The notes under the pieces: generated by a model | What the model was told of the DNA's origin: nothing | Databases searched by the model: none | Seen by the model: only the letters and a program-made list of their open reading frames with translations | NCBI GenBank assembly: GCA_020635435.1 | Contig: JACJZU010000003.1 | Location: forward strand, 248,001 to 312,000 | Source of the DNA: Flavobacteriales bacterium | GTDB lineage: Bacteria > Bacteroidota > Bacteroidia > NS11-12g > UBA9320 | DNA length: 64,000 bases | Direction: 5' to 3' | Position numbers and translations under genes: made by a program | Part shown: piece by piece, positions 7,249-15,866 of the stretch | Position numbering within the stretch: position 1 is the stretch's first letter | Layout: each line of letters begins with the position of its first letter

Positions 7249-7878
7249 TTGAACGCTTCATTGAAAACGGTCTCGTGTCTTCTCCTGCCTTTCATGTGCT
7301 TTTTGAGTGCGCTGAGCTCTCAGGCACAGATCGTCAAGGATTCAACGCTCGGCGACGGAAGAAGGGCTATGCTGCGCATTGAGGTGGTTCCCTGCGATTC
7401 AGATACGGCGCAGATCGATACCATTTCTCTGGGCATGGTCGATTGTACGGATACCTTGTGCACCTGGATTCCATACCGAACGGTATTCGACCTCGCCGAT
7501 TCCCTGGCCATCGTGTTCAAGGTGCCACCCAAACTGGTGTATGAGATCGGAATGAACGAGAGCCGCTGGCCGAGGCCTTACGAGCTGAACTATCTGATCA
7601 AAATGGGCGATCTGCAGATCATCGACGCAACTTTCAGTCATTTTTATAAGGAATTGAAACTGCAGGGAGGTAAGACCCGGGAAAACTATCTGATCGTTGG
7701 GATCTATTATCTCTCCTGGATCTACAAACAATACCACAGCTGGGAGAAAACCCGGTATGTATATGGGAGAGGGCGTTGGAAGGATCCATCCCAATGGACT
7801 GCACTGGAGCGAAAATTCATGGGGAAGATCGACTGGTCTCAGTACGATAATGTGCGTGCCGGCGCGAATTCGGACTAA
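7249..7878 (+). CDS. Exported lytic-transglycosylase-like protein
   Basis: A 209-residue protein with a signal peptide ending near SSQAQ (residues 23-27). The mature part carries features of the lysozyme-like SLT fold: IGMNESRWP near 99-107 with a Glu-Ser pair at the catalytic position, KMGDLQIID near 117-125 at the place of the family's GxMQ motif, and YLIVGIYYLSWIYKQY near 144-159 before a Tyr-rich end. A role in peptidoglycan cleavage is inferred from these motifs. The start is TTG at 7249, since the ATG just before it runs into a stop; another TTG at 7261 is possible. Confidence 0.6.
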   Translation: MNASLKTVSCLLLPFMCFLSALSSQAQIVKDSTLGDGRRAMLRIEVVPCDSDTAQIDTISLGMVDCTDTLCTWIPYRTVFDLADSLAIVFKVPPKLVYEIGMNESRWPRPYELNYLIKMGDLQIIDATFSHFYKELKLQGGKTRENYLIVGIYYLSWIYKQYHSWEKTRYVYGRGRWKDPSQWTALERKFMGKIDWSQYDNVRAGANSD

Positions 7879-7923
7879 AGATTCAATAATCGGCTGTGGT
7901 TCATGATGATGGAGTAGGGTGAA

Positions 7924-8712
7924 TTATCCATTCACACTCTTTTGAAGCTCGATCAGGTACTTGAATCCTTCTAACATACGTGAACCGTACCAGCTGAATG
8001 CGGTTCCATCCACAAGAATTATAGTGGCAGCAGGAAAAAGTTCCGTGAATTTAACCAAGTGCTTTTCACTGAAAGGGTAAGGTTCAGAAGATAGGAGAAC
8101 CAGATCCGGATCAATGAGATTCAATTGTTCCTCCGATAATTCCGGATAGCGTTCGACACCCGCCACCACATTGGACCATCCGAGCTGTGCTTCGATCACA
8201 TCGTTGATGAATGTGTCGGAGCCCACCGCCATTACTGGCTCGTTCCATATGAGGTAAAGTACCTTGGGTGATCGTAAAGGCTTGAGTTGAATGAGTTCGC
8301 TTTGCAGGCGTCCGATTTCGGCTTCAAGGGCAAGTGCTTTCTCATACGTGTCCGTGATTTGCCCAATTTGAAGGATCATTCCTCGGGCATCATCTACGTT
8401 CCGAATATCGCTGATCCAAACCGTGTGATCCGCAGCGAGTTCCTCGATCTGCTCCTTTACATTTTCCTCTTTGTTGGCTATGATCAGATCGGGCTTGAGC
8501 GAGCGTATCTTGTCGATCTGCAACTTTTTGGTACCGCCGATCTTGAAAGCGGATTGAAAAGCATGGGCAGGCTCTACGCAGAAGATCGTTTGTCCAACAG
8601 GAACGATCCCAAGATCGTAAAGCAACTCGGTTTGGCTAGGCACCAATGAAACAATGCGTTCCGGGAACTTTTCCAGGATCACGCTTCGGTTCATCTGGTC
8701 GATAAACTGCAT
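7924..8712 (-). CDS. BtuF/FhuD-type substrate-binding-like protein without signal peptide
   Basis: A 262-residue member of the helical-backbone metal-receptor superfamily (periplasmic-binding-protein type III). It has RIVSLVPSQTELLYDLGI near 19-36, a central GGTKKLQIDKIRSLKPDLIIA block (59-79) and SEPYPFSEKH near 208-217, as in vitamin B12- or siderophore-binding proteins. It lacks a signal peptide or lipobox, so it may be cytoplasmic, as several Bacteroidota copies are, or its substrate role has changed. It ends the unit with the cystathionine beta-synthase gene, starting 3 bp after that gene's stop. Confidence 0.75.
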   Translation of the reverse strand: MQFIDQMNRSVILEKFPERIVSLVPSQTELLYDLGIVPVGQTIFCVEPAHAFQSAFKIGGTKKLQIDKIRSLKPDLIIANKEENVKEQIEELAADHTVWISDIRNVDDARGMILQIGQITDTYEKALALEAEIGRLQSELIQLKPLRSPKVLYLIWNEPVMAVGSDTFINDVIEAQLGWSNVVAGVERYPELSEEQLNLIDPDLVLLSSEPYPFSEKHLVKFTELFPAATIILVDGTAFSWYGSRMLEGFKYLIELQKSVNG

Positions 8713-8715
8713 GGA

Positions 8716-10083
8716 TCAGCTACCTATGGCCGAAATGAGGTCGTACTTAGTTAGAATATGAACGGTTCCGGCCAGGTCACGAACCAACACAGCCGGATTA
8801 TCTTTATCGATATGACGGCTCACCACATCCATTGGAGCATCGTGCTCCACAAAAGGGAACGGAGCACCCATAACACCACTCACTGCCGCATCTTTGATCT
8901 CCGGTTCGCGCACGATCCGGCTGAATAGTTGATGATCATTCAGAGCACCTACAAAAGCTCCAGTTTCATCAATAACCGGCATCTGACTTATCCCAAACTT
9001 TTCCATAGCCACAATGGCCTCATGTACAGTCTGTTCTGTGCTTACAGTTATTAAAGGAAGTTCTTTATGTGCCGCAATGATATCCACTGCCGTTGCCATC
9101 TTTCTGGGTTCCATAAATCCACGCTGGCGCATCCATTCATCGTTGAAGGCTTTTCCTACATACCTGCTTCCGTGATCGTGGAAAATAACAACAACTACAT
9201 CTCCCTGCCTAAAGCGATCTTTCATTTGTATGATTCCGGCCACGGCAGAACCGGCCGAATTACCTACCAGAATCCCTTCTTCCAAAGCCAGTTTGCGCTG
9301 GTAGATCAGGCCATCCTTATCCGTAACTTTTTCAAAATGATCGATCACTTTGAAATCCACGCATGATGGGATGATATCCTCACCAATTCCCTCGGTTATG
9401 TACGTGTAAACTTCTTTCTCGTCGAAAATTCCCGTTTCATGATACTTCTTCAGGGCACTGCCATAGGTGTCAATACCAATGATCTGAATATTGGGGTTTT
9501 GTTCCTTCAAGTAGCGGCCCGCACCACTGATCGTTCCTCCGGTTCCCACACCTACCACCAAATGTGTGATCTTACCTTCGGTTTGTTCCCAGATCTCCGG
9601 GCCGGTACTTTCGTAATGTGCCTGTGCATTGGCCGGATTGTGGTATTGATTGGCATAGAATGCATTCGGAATCTCCTGACTTAAACGTTTTGAAACGGAA
9701 TAGTACGAACGTGGATCGTCGGGCTCCACATCGGTAGGACAAACGATAACCTCGGCCCCAACCGCCTTGAGCATGTCCACTTTTTCCTTGCTCTGTTTGT
9801 CGTTGGTAACGAACATACATTTATAGCCTTTGATCACGGCGGCAATGGCAAGTCCCATTCCCGTATTCCCACTTGTTCCTTCGACTATGGTCCCACCCGG
9901 ACGGAGAAGACCTTTTGCTTCGGCATCTTCGATCATCTTAAGAGCCATTCGGTCTTTGATGGAGTTTCCCGGATTGGTGGTTTCGATCTTGGCGAGGATC
10001 GTGGCCGGGACACCTTCAACGATCTTATTCAGTTTAACCAGGGGCGTATTGCCAATAGTTTCAAGGATATTGTTGAAATACAT
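8716..10083 (-). CDS. Cystathionine beta-synthase with CBS-domain pair
   Basis: A 455-residue PLP enzyme of the trans-sulfuration pathway, joining serine (or O-acetylserine) with homocysteine. The catalytic domain starts MYFNNILETIGNTPLVKLN and carries Lys43 (NPGNSIKDRMAL) for the PLP Schiff base, the phosphate-binding GTGGTISGAGRYLK loop and the EGTSGNTG loop. The last 125 residues are two CBS motifs (ITVSTEQTVHEAIVAME and PMDVVSRHI), a regulatory module. The ATG at 10083 fits the family start; a longer open frame upstream has no homologous features. A -7 element TACTTTTG ends 4 bp before the ATG, suggesting a leaderless message. Confidence 0.93.
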   Translation of the reverse strand: MYFNNILETIGNTPLVKLNKIVEGVPATILAKIETTNPGNSIKDRMALKMIEDAEAKGLLRPGGTIVEGTSGNTGMGLAIAAVIKGYKCMFVTNDKQSKEKVDMLKAVGAEVIVCPTDVEPDDPRSYYSVSKRLSQEIPNAFYANQYHNPANAQAHYESTGPEIWEQTEGKITHLVVGVGTGGTISGAGRYLKEQNPNIQIIGIDTYGSALKKYHETGIFDEKEVYTYITEGIGEDIIPSCVDFKVIDHFEKVTDKDGLIYQRKLALEEGILVGNSAGSAVAGIIQMKDRFRQGDVVVVIFHDHGSRYVGKAFNDEWMRQRGFMEPRKMATAVDIIAAHKELPLITVSTEQTVHEAIVAMEKFGISQMPVIDETGAFVGALNDHQLFSRIVREPEIKDAAVSGVMGAPFPFVEHDAPMDVVSRHIDKDNPAVLVRDLAGTVHILTKYDLISAIGS

Positions 10084-10087
10084 GCTG

Positions 10088-10095
10088 CAAAAGTA
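10088..10095 (-). promoter_or_regulatory. -7 promoter element TAnnTTTG of the beta-synthase gene
   Basis: TACTTTTG reads on the minus strand and fits the Bacteroidota sigma-ABfr -7 consensus. It ends only 4 bp before the start codon, so transcription would begin at or beside the ATG. Confidence 0.5.
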
Positions 10096-10140
10096 GTTCG
10101 ACCGGGAGAGAAAGTTCGCTCTAAAGCTGTCCGATGCGTG

Positions 10141-10148
10141 TATTTTTG
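10141..10148 (+). promoter_or_regulatory. -7 promoter element TAnnTTTG of the glycosyltransferase gene
   Basis: TATTTTTG fits the -7 consensus and ends 4 bp before the GTG start. It faces away from the -7 element of the beta-synthase gene, 45 bp away, making a compact divergent promoter. Confidence 0.5.
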
Positions 10149-10152
10149 AACG

Positions 10153-11022
10153 GTGCGTGTAAGTGGATTCACCTTTGTGAGAAATGCGGTTAAACTGGAC
10201 TATCCGGTAGTGGAGGCCATCCGCAGCATACTTCCACTTTGCGACGAGATGGTAGTAGCCGTGGGGAATAGTGAGGATTCCACGCTGAAACTTGTGCGAT
10301 CCATCGACCCAAAGATCCGGATCATTGAAACCACCTGGGACGATTCGCTTCGCGAGGGTGGTCGTGTTCTGGCGATTGAAACAGATAAGGCAAAAGCTGC
10401 CGTAGATCCGTCGAGTGATTGGTTGATCTATATACAGGCCGACGAATGCATCCACGAAAAGTATCACAAGAATATCGAATTGGCTATGCACGAACACCTC
10501 ACGCACAAGGATGTGGATGGCCTGTTGCTGAAATACCTACATTTTTATGGGTCTTACGATTTTATTGGAGACAGCAGGACCTGGTATCGACAAGAGATCC
10601 GGATCATCCGCAACGATCCGGCGATCCGTTCCTGGAAGGATGCCCAGGGATTTCGCAAAAATGGGCGAAAACTGCAAGTGGCTCCGGTGGAGGCCTATGT
10701 ATACCACTATGGCTGGGTTCGACATCCAAGATATATGATGGCAAAGTCCCTGGAGGCCAACAAATACTGGCACGATGATCAATGGATCGCGGAGCGATTT
10801 GATGCTGAAAAGGATTTCGACTACAGCAAGATCGATTCCCTCAAGCCCTTTACGGGTACACATCCGGCGGTAATGCAAGAGCGCATCAGGAATATGAACT
10901 GGACCTTTGATAAAGATCCATCGGAAAAGCGATTCGGATTTAAAGCCGGCCTGCTCTATTGGGTAGAGCGTTATACCGGGTGGCGCATAGGCGAACACAG
11001 AAATTTTAAATTGGTTCGTTAG
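10153..11022 (+). CDS. Family 2-like glycosyltransferase
   Basis: A 289-residue protein with a GT-A fold: SGFTFVRNAVKLDYPVVEAI (4-23) is the nucleotide-binding start typical of this subgroup, DEMVVAVGNSEDSTL (31-45) follows, and DWLIYIQADECIHEKY (about 89-104) contains the DxD-like metal site (QADE). No membrane segment is seen, so it acts in the cytoplasm, presumably on cell-surface glycans. Acceptor and donor cannot be read from sequence. The start is GTG, supported by the family N-terminus and the -7 element 4 bp upstream. Confidence 0.8.
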   Translation: MRVSGFTFVRNAVKLDYPVVEAIRSILPLCDEMVVAVGNSEDSTLKLVRSIDPKIRIIETTWDDSLREGGRVLAIETDKAKAAVDPSSDWLIYIQADECIHEKYHKNIELAMHEHLTHKDVDGLLLKYLHFYGSYDFIGDSRTWYRQEIRIIRNDPAIRSWKDAQGFRKNGRKLQVAPVEAYVYHYGWVRHPRYMMAKSLEANKYWHDDQWIAERFDAEKDFDYSKIDSLKPFTGTHPAVMQERIRNMNWTFDKDPSEKRFGFKAGLLYWVERYTGWRIGEHRNFKLVR

Positions 11023-11073
11023 AGATCACTCTTTTTCGTATTTTGGTGCAGTTCAACACGAAAACCCCAGACT

Positions 11074-11799
11074 ATGAATTATAACAGAAATTCCAAAGCC
11101 ATTTTATTGGGCATCCTCACTTCGGCCTTGTTCGTATCCTGTGGAGACGACGGTGAAAGTAGCGGTACGGCAGGAGATGTTTCCGGAACCATAGAAGTTT
11201 ACCAAACCGGTGAACGCCGATTTGTAATCGATGCTCAGAACATTACAGCAGACATAACCCTGATCGGTGCGGGCGGAGGAGGAGCGGGAGGAACGGATTT
11301 TAATGGCGGAACTACGCATTCCACAGGTGGTGGCGGAGGAGGCGGAGCCGGCGAGATCATCGAGTTGAAGAATGTATCCTTTGAATCCGGAGCCAGTTAT
11401 ATCGCATTCGTAGGCGAAGGCGGTGCAGGTGGAGCAGGAGGTAAGCATGGAGCAGATGGACAGAGTTCCTATATTTTGCGGCAAACACTGAATGAGCGGG
11501 TGCACGAGGCACAGGGAGGATCCGGTGGCAAAACAGGGACTATCCAAACCAAACCCGGTGGCTTGGGCGGTGCAGGTTTTCCTGCAGGTACCGCCGGTAC
11601 CGATGGCGTGGATAAGGGGGCCAACAACGAAGCCGCAGCCGGAACAGGTGGAACCGGCGGCGATAACGGAAGGGATTTTGGTGCAGGTGGAGGTGGTGGA
11701 AAAGGAACAGGAGTAAGCTCCAACAATCCCGTGCTGCCCACAGCCGGTGCCAAAGGGAAAAACGGCTACATCAAGATCGAGTGGAAAGGTAGAAAGTAA
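11074..11799 (+). CDS. Glycine-rich lipoprotein
   Basis: A 241-residue lipoprotein with lipobox ALFVSC (Cys at 23) followed by acidic GDDG, which in Bacteroidota suggests retention or export to the surface. After a short linker the protein is dominated by Gly-rich loops (GAGGGGAGG near 67-75, GGGGGGGAG near 85-93, several GGxGG runs) alternating with short beta strands such as ADITLIGAG and SYIAFVGEGG. This is the layout of the Gly-rich domains also seen in phage tail fibres and some surface proteins, where polyproline-II helices pack together. Function unknown; adhesion or surface coating is a guess. Confidence 0.75.
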   Translation: MNYNRNSKAILLGILTSALFVSCGDDGESSGTAGDVSGTIEVYQTGERRFVIDAQNITADITLIGAGGGGAGGTDFNGGTTHSTGGGGGGGAGEIIELKNVSFESGASYIAFVGEGGAGGAGGKHGADGQSSYILRQTLNERVHEAQGGSGGKTGTIQTKPGGLGGAGFPAGTAGTDGVDKGANNEAAAGTGGTGGDNGRDFGAGGGGGKGTGVSSNNPVLPTAGAKGKNGYIKIEWKGRK

Positions 11800-12149
11800 A
11801 AGTCAACTCCCCGGCCATATAGCTGAAGTAAGTTATTCTGTTCCGTTTTGTTGGATGCCGGGCTCCTTTACCCGTTCCAGAGTTTATTTCTTTCTTTACT
11901 ACTTGGGAAGCCGTCCAAATTTGTGGGTAAAGGCAAAGTACCGTTTGCAGAGGGGCATGAGTTTGTCGACTAAGGTCGCAGCGCACATTGAATGGATTAA
12001 TCACTAAAGTTGGTGAGTTGCCGACACGATCGAATTGCCTTCAATAATCTGTGATAAGATCGCTTTTGACTTGAATTTGGGATGCAAGAAGTACCAAAAA
12101 AATGCACCTTAGTTCAGAACAACACCATCGTTCCGACTCAATCTGGATC
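11800..12149. other. Intergenic stretch with no recognised feature
   Basis: About 350 bp between the glycine-rich lipoprotein and the convergent beta-propeller-like gene. I see no conserved motif, strong hairpin or tRNA-like structure. Short open frames here have no plausible protein features. Confidence 0.6.
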
Positions 12150-13121
12150 TTATTCATGCACTAAAGCCATTTGGGTTCGTGTGCCATAGATCTTCAAACT
12201 TCCTCTTTTCGAGTAAAACAGGACATCTTCGTTTTCTGAACCCGGAAAGGTACAGGCTAAATAACCGAGTTTCCCGGGTGAAAAAGTCCGTATACCTCCA
12301 GCATTGGAGTATCCTAGCAAAACACCTTCGTAACCCAACGCCAGTGCAACGGTGTGACGATGCTTCATATAAGGATGCCAGGTAATGGCATCTGTGGAAG
12401 CATAAACTCCCTCCGAGTCGTTCACAGCAAAAATGGTGTCTTTAAAGGCATCTACGGCCTGAAAGCCTGTCCATGTTTTATAACTTTTGGCAAAAGGGAT
12501 CTCTGCAATATTTTGCAAACCGGTATCTAAAAAAAGTAAGGTTGAATTCCCGCAACCGATGATCCATCCTTTTCCGGTATTATAGAAGCATTGCAAATCG
12601 GTCTTTTTGAATTCAGGTAGTACCTCGTTCCAGGAAATTCCGCCATCGATACTATAAAAAAGCAAAGCGTCTGCCTCACTTTCAAAACCGAAAGATGTAC
12701 TCAAAGATCCCACCAGGAGGATTTCATCGTTTCCGCCCAAACATGAAAACATGTATTCCGTTCTGGGTTCCGGTAATTTTGAAATATCCGGACTCACATC
12801 CTTCCAGTAATTTCCCTCAAGGATGAATTTTTTCACCTTGTGTTGCTGCAGCAAATAGAGATCATCCTTGTGAACGAGGAATCCATCTCCAAAGCCCTCT
12901 GTCAATAAGCCGGTATTGTGTCGTTCCAGCTTTCGATTTGAAGTATCATATTCAAATACGTCCAAACCGGATGTACATATCCAGAGATTGCCATTGTAAA
13001 AGACATGACCGGAGATGCGTCCCGGAATGTCGACAAAAAGCGTGTCGTGTCTGGCAAATGATGAAGTTGCAGTTGTTGCAATCGTCAAGATGGTCATACA
13101 TAAACAGATCAGTCTTTCCAT
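12150..13121 (-). CDS. Exported beta-propeller-like protein
   Basis: A 323-residue protein with a signal peptide (about 1-24, ending SSFA). The rest is a series of beta-rich blocks that recall BNR/Asp-box or Ycf48-like propellers: YSIDGGISWNEVLPEF (near 171-186) and YASTDAITWHPYMKH (near 241-255) each contain the S-x-D-x-G/A-x-x-W Asp-box form. It has no T9SS sorting domain. Its start overlaps the end of the upstream gene by 13 bp, so the two are likely translated together. Function unknown; possibly a periplasmic or outer-membrane factor. Confidence 0.6.
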   Translation of the reverse strand: MERLICLCMTILTIATTATSSFARHDTLFVDIPGRISGHVFYNGNLWICTSGLDVFEYDTSNRKLERHNTGLLTEGFGDGFLVHKDDLYLLQQHKVKKFILEGNYWKDVSPDISKLPEPRTEYMFSCLGGNDEILLVGSLSTSFGFESEADALLFYSIDGGISWNEVLPEFKKTDLQCFYNTGKGWIIGCGNSTLLFLDTGLQNIAEIPFAKSYKTWTGFQAVDAFKDTIFAVNDSEGVYASTDAITWHPYMKHRHTVALALGYEGVLLGYSNAGGIRTFSPGKLGYLACTFPGSENEDVLFYSKRGSLKIYGTRTQMALVHE

Positions 13122-13588
13122 ATAATTTGTCCTAAACTGCTCCCAATTGAGTCGTAAAAAGTGATCCGGTATTTAATACTATCGTACGAAGTGGTCACAA
13201 AAGTATCAACCAAACATTCCTCCCCCCATTCATTGGCGAGAAGGTTGGATGAAAAAAGTTGGTAGTTTGCATCGTTCAAGGCTTTTTCAATGCCCAGATG
13301 ATGGATCATAGAAGGGCTGTAATCTGGGAAATCAAATCCAAAGGTTAAAGAATTCTCAGGTAAGATTCCGTAAGTGACCGGATTGAAATGCCAGCATTCG
13401 TAACGGATTGATCCGTCAATACCTTTTACACGGACACACTTGTGTTCTGGTAGGTTGTTCATGCAATTCTCAGTGTGCTCAGTTGACAAACAGGATCCGG
13501 CACATCTTGGATGTTCGGTCCCACAACCCGGTTTCGGTGCCAGAATCCGATCGCAGTCGGGTATGCGCATAGCAATAGACAAAATCAA
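13109..13588 (-). CDS. Cysteine-rich exported protein, unknown function, uncertain start
   Basis: About 159 residues from a TTG at 13588. In frame upstream the reading continues through FIPFILSLSLILSIAMR, a hydrophobic run like a signal peptide, so the true start may lie between 13588 and about 13620. The N-terminal half is rich in cysteine (PDCDRI, KPGCGTEHPRCAGSC, ENC, HKC, ECW), as in small disulfide domains; the C-terminal half is beta-rich. It overlaps the propeller-like gene by 13 bp. An 8 bp tandem repeat lies 45 bp upstream and may have reshaped the 5' end. I do not recognise the family. Confidence 0.5.
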   Translation of the reverse strand: MILSIAMRIPDCDRILAPKPGCGTEHPRCAGSCLSTEHTENCMNNLPEHKCVRVKGIDGSIRYECWHFNPVTYGILPENSLTFGFDFPDYSPSMIHHLGIEKALNDANYQLFSSNLLANEWGEECLVDTFVTTSYDSIKYRITFYDSIGSSLGQIIWKD

Positions 13589-13632
13589 TGATAATGACAG
13601 GATAAACGGGATGAACTCAGACCTAAACGACC

Positions 13633-13680
13633 GTTGGAGCGTTGGAGCGTTGGAGCGTTGGAGCGTTGGAGCGTTGGAAG
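13633..13680 (+). repeat. 8 bp tandem repeat GTTGGAGC
   Basis: Five perfect copies of GTTGGAGC and a sixth altered copy (GTTGGAAG) run head to tail just upstream of the cysteine-rich gene, which is read on the opposite strand. Repeats of this length can change copy number by slippage; here they fall in the upstream region rather than in a clear reading frame. Confidence 0.97.
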
Positions 13681-14042
13681 ATTGTTAATCATACGTCGAA
13701 TATAACCCAATTGGGTTACAAGTACAATTTGAAGTCCCTTTGTTGTATCTTATTTTGACATATGTCTGATTCGCCTGAAGGGCTTACCAAATAATCGAAT
13801 TTAGTGCGGCTCTAATGGTGTGCTGCGCAAGTTTTAATCGATAGGGACTAGCTATTCGAGCTTCGGGTTTATTGCGCAGATTGAGGCGAACATTGCGCGG
13901 ATCAGGATCTGAATGGCTTTGGGTAGAATGTTGCTTCGGGAACGGATACGAACCGATCATTCTTTGGGTGCGACCCCGCAAGGAATTCAAGTCGCGCGCG
14001 TGAATTCCTTTTCAAGGGTCAGGGCTCGGATGTTCCTTAGGC
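13681..14042. other. Intergenic stretch with one strong hairpin
   Basis: No gene is recognised between the 8 bp repeat and the dipeptidase stop. The one clear structure is the palindrome at 13980-14010. The rest shows no motif that I can name. Confidence 0.6.
13980..14010 (-). terminator. Perfect 10 bp hairpin after the dipeptidase gene
   Basis: AAGGAATTCA (13980-13989) and TGAATTCCTT (14001-14010) pair fully around the 11-base loop AGTCGCGCGCG. It starts 33 bp after the stop codon of the minus-strand dipeptidase gene, a usual terminator position, but there is no T-run after it on either strand. Confidence 0.4.
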
Positions 14043-15719
14043 CTAACTCATGGCAGTACCCTGCATGTTACCAGCGTTTCCCGAAGCGTCCGAAGGCTTC
14101 TCATAGGAAACAGGTCCATTTTGATAACCTACCGCATCACGCCACCACTTGGAATATCCCACATCCTGTCCGATCGTTGGATTATTCACAAAGCCGGAGG
14201 CATATTTCTGGATGAGATAATTGCTCAGATCGGTCCAGGAATCGAGCACAGTTGCGGCATTTTGGTGGCAGAAATCGGTGAGCATGGCCCGGGCTTTTTC
14301 CGGATCGGTTTCGTAAGCATCCAATGCCCGCTCATCCATCCATGCGATTTGTGCGATCTCGGCCTTTTCCAGTTCGCTCTGACGGGCTTTGATATCCTCG
14401 ATCATCATAGCGTAGTTCAGTCTGGCCCAGTTCGCAACAAAATTCATCTTCCAAAAGGCCTTACTGGGGTCGTATGTAGCCGGATTGATCTCCTGAAATG
14501 AAGCAGGTAACGATTTAATACCTGCATAGAATGGGACATAACAAGTTGACATGGGTTGATCCGGTCCGAACCAGCAGATCCCGCCGATCGGGTCGGGCAG
14601 ATGGGGGCGGATATGATTGATGAAACTGTAACCGCAGTAATACACGGAAACCGGTCGTTCAAAGGCACCTGTAAGGTCGGTTCCGGGTTGTACTACGTTC
14701 TTCTGACTTCCGTCGTAGGCGTAGTTGTACAAGCGATTTGGATCGCCGTATGGCCCGGCTGCCAGCCCTTTCGTCATGTCGAATTCCGTTCCCTGGTACT
14801 GATCGCGGTGGAGGTAACGCACATCATCAAAGCTCAAAGGTTTTTCCGGCTTGATCGAAAATGGATAATCTTTTGTATAAGGGCCGTCCACCCAGGGACT
14901 TAATTTTAGTGAGGGGTTGATGCGGTTGAAGCAACTCCATACACGTCGGAGCGAATAGTAGGGATGATTGTACTCGCCAAAACTGACGGTTTTACACCAA
15001 TCCAGCGGACCTTCGGATGGGTCATACCACCCCAGCTTTTCGCAAGCTTCCCACAGATAGCTGCAGAACATAAAATTGGGATCTTCCGGATCGATATCCC
15101 GGATTCGGAATTCGTTGGCCGCCACGAACACTTCTCCATCCGGAACGCGTTGAGCCACCCAAAGATCTCCCTGATCTTCAGTGGCGCACATTTCGAAGAC
15201 CCAACCTTCTTCCTTATCGGCCACGAGTAGCGTTTCACCGGTGTCGTAATAACCATATTCTTCGATCAGCGATCCCATCAAACGGATGGCCTCACGAGCT
15301 GTTTTGCAGCGCTCAAGGGCTACCCGCGATAGTGAACTCGAGTAAAAGAGCCGTTTACCGGGTGTTGCGGTGGAACCATAGCGCTGTGCCGCGTCGGTAC
15401 ATTCGCCCATGGCCAGCTGATGCTCGTTCATTATGCCATAATTTCCGTCGAAGTAGGCATAGGTGTGCTCCACTTGTGGTATGTAGCCAAGTATTTCAGA
15501 ATGTTCCGGAGAGGTATTGTAACCCGGTCCGAGCTGATCTGTGACCACTCTTGGATAATTGGTACTGCATTTATATACCGGTCGCATGCTTCCCGCAGGA
15601 TGGTCGGCTGCAGGAACGTAAACCATTCTCTGATCGCCTATATCATCGTCGTCAGAGTGGGAAACATAAATGGAGCCGTCGATTGTTGCGCCTTTGGTTA
15701 TTAGAATAGTCGTACACAT
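14043..15719 (-). CDS. Family C69 dipeptidase
   Basis: A 558-residue Ntn-hydrolase of peptidase family C69. The protein starts MCTTILITKGAT; Cys2 becomes the N-terminal nucleophile after Met removal or short processing, and the following GSIYVSHSDDDD matches the family's early substrate-binding loop. Further family blocks are GIMNEHQLAMGEC (near 104-116), TAREAIRLMGSLIEEYGYYDTGETL and FVAANEFRIRDID. Enzymes of this group cleave dipeptides or acyl amides. The ATG at 15719 is chosen because Cys must be residue 2; the open frame upstream only translates simple repeats. The usual signal peptide of secreted members is absent. Confidence 0.88.
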   Translation of the reverse strand: MCTTILITKGATIDGSIYVSHSDDDDIGDQRMVYVPAADHPAGSMRPVYKCSTNYPRVVTDQLGPGYNTSPEHSEILGYIPQVEHTYAYFDGNYGIMNEHQLAMGECTDAAQRYGSTATPGKRLFYSSSLSRVALERCKTAREAIRLMGSLIEEYGYYDTGETLLVADKEEGWVFEMCATEDQGDLWVAQRVPDGEVFVAANEFRIRDIDPEDPNFMFCSYLWEACEKLGWYDPSEGPLDWCKTVSFGEYNHPYYSLRRVWSCFNRINPSLKLSPWVDGPYTKDYPFSIKPEKPLSFDDVRYLHRDQYQGTEFDMTKGLAAGPYGDPNRLYNYAYDGSQKNVVQPGTDLTGAFERPVSVYYCGYSFINHIRPHLPDPIGGICWFGPDQPMSTCYVPFYAGIKSLPASFQEINPATYDPSKAFWKMNFVANWARLNYAMMIEDIKARQSELEKAEIAQIAWMDERALDAYETDPEKARAMLTDFCHQNAATVLDSWTDLSNYLIQKYASGFVNNPTIGQDVGYSKWWRDAVGYQNGPVSYEKPSDASGNAGNMQGTAMS

Positions 15720-15764
15720 AGTTTTTCGGTGAGGTGTAGACAAACTTAAGGTTTTTGGGGGATT

Positions 15765-15850
15765 CGGGGGATGGGGGGATGGGAGGATGGGAGGATGGGA
15801 AGATAGGAAGATAGGAAGATAGGAGTATAGGAGTATAGGAGTATAGAAGG
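15765..15850. repeat. Short tandem-repeat tract upstream of the dipeptidase gene
   Basis: A G-rich tract made of near-identical 9 to 10 bp words: GATGGGAG, then AGATAGGA three times, then GTATAGGA three times. It starts some 45 bp upstream of the dipeptidase ATG and touches the larger 102 bp repeats. It resembles a slippage-prone simple-repeat tract and encodes nothing convincing. Confidence 0.9.
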
Positions 15851-15866
15851 ATGGGTGATTTCTTTG

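Noticed and set aside
10084..10506. N-terminal extension of the cystathionine beta-synthase by 141 residues
   Set aside because: It is antisense to the glycosyltransferase gene, crosses both promoters and has no homologous features; the family start is at 10083.
11747..12007. Plus-strand open frame of 86 codons overlapping the end of the glycine-rich lipoprotein gene
   Set aside because: It starts within another gene in a different frame and shows no signal, domain or plausible composition.
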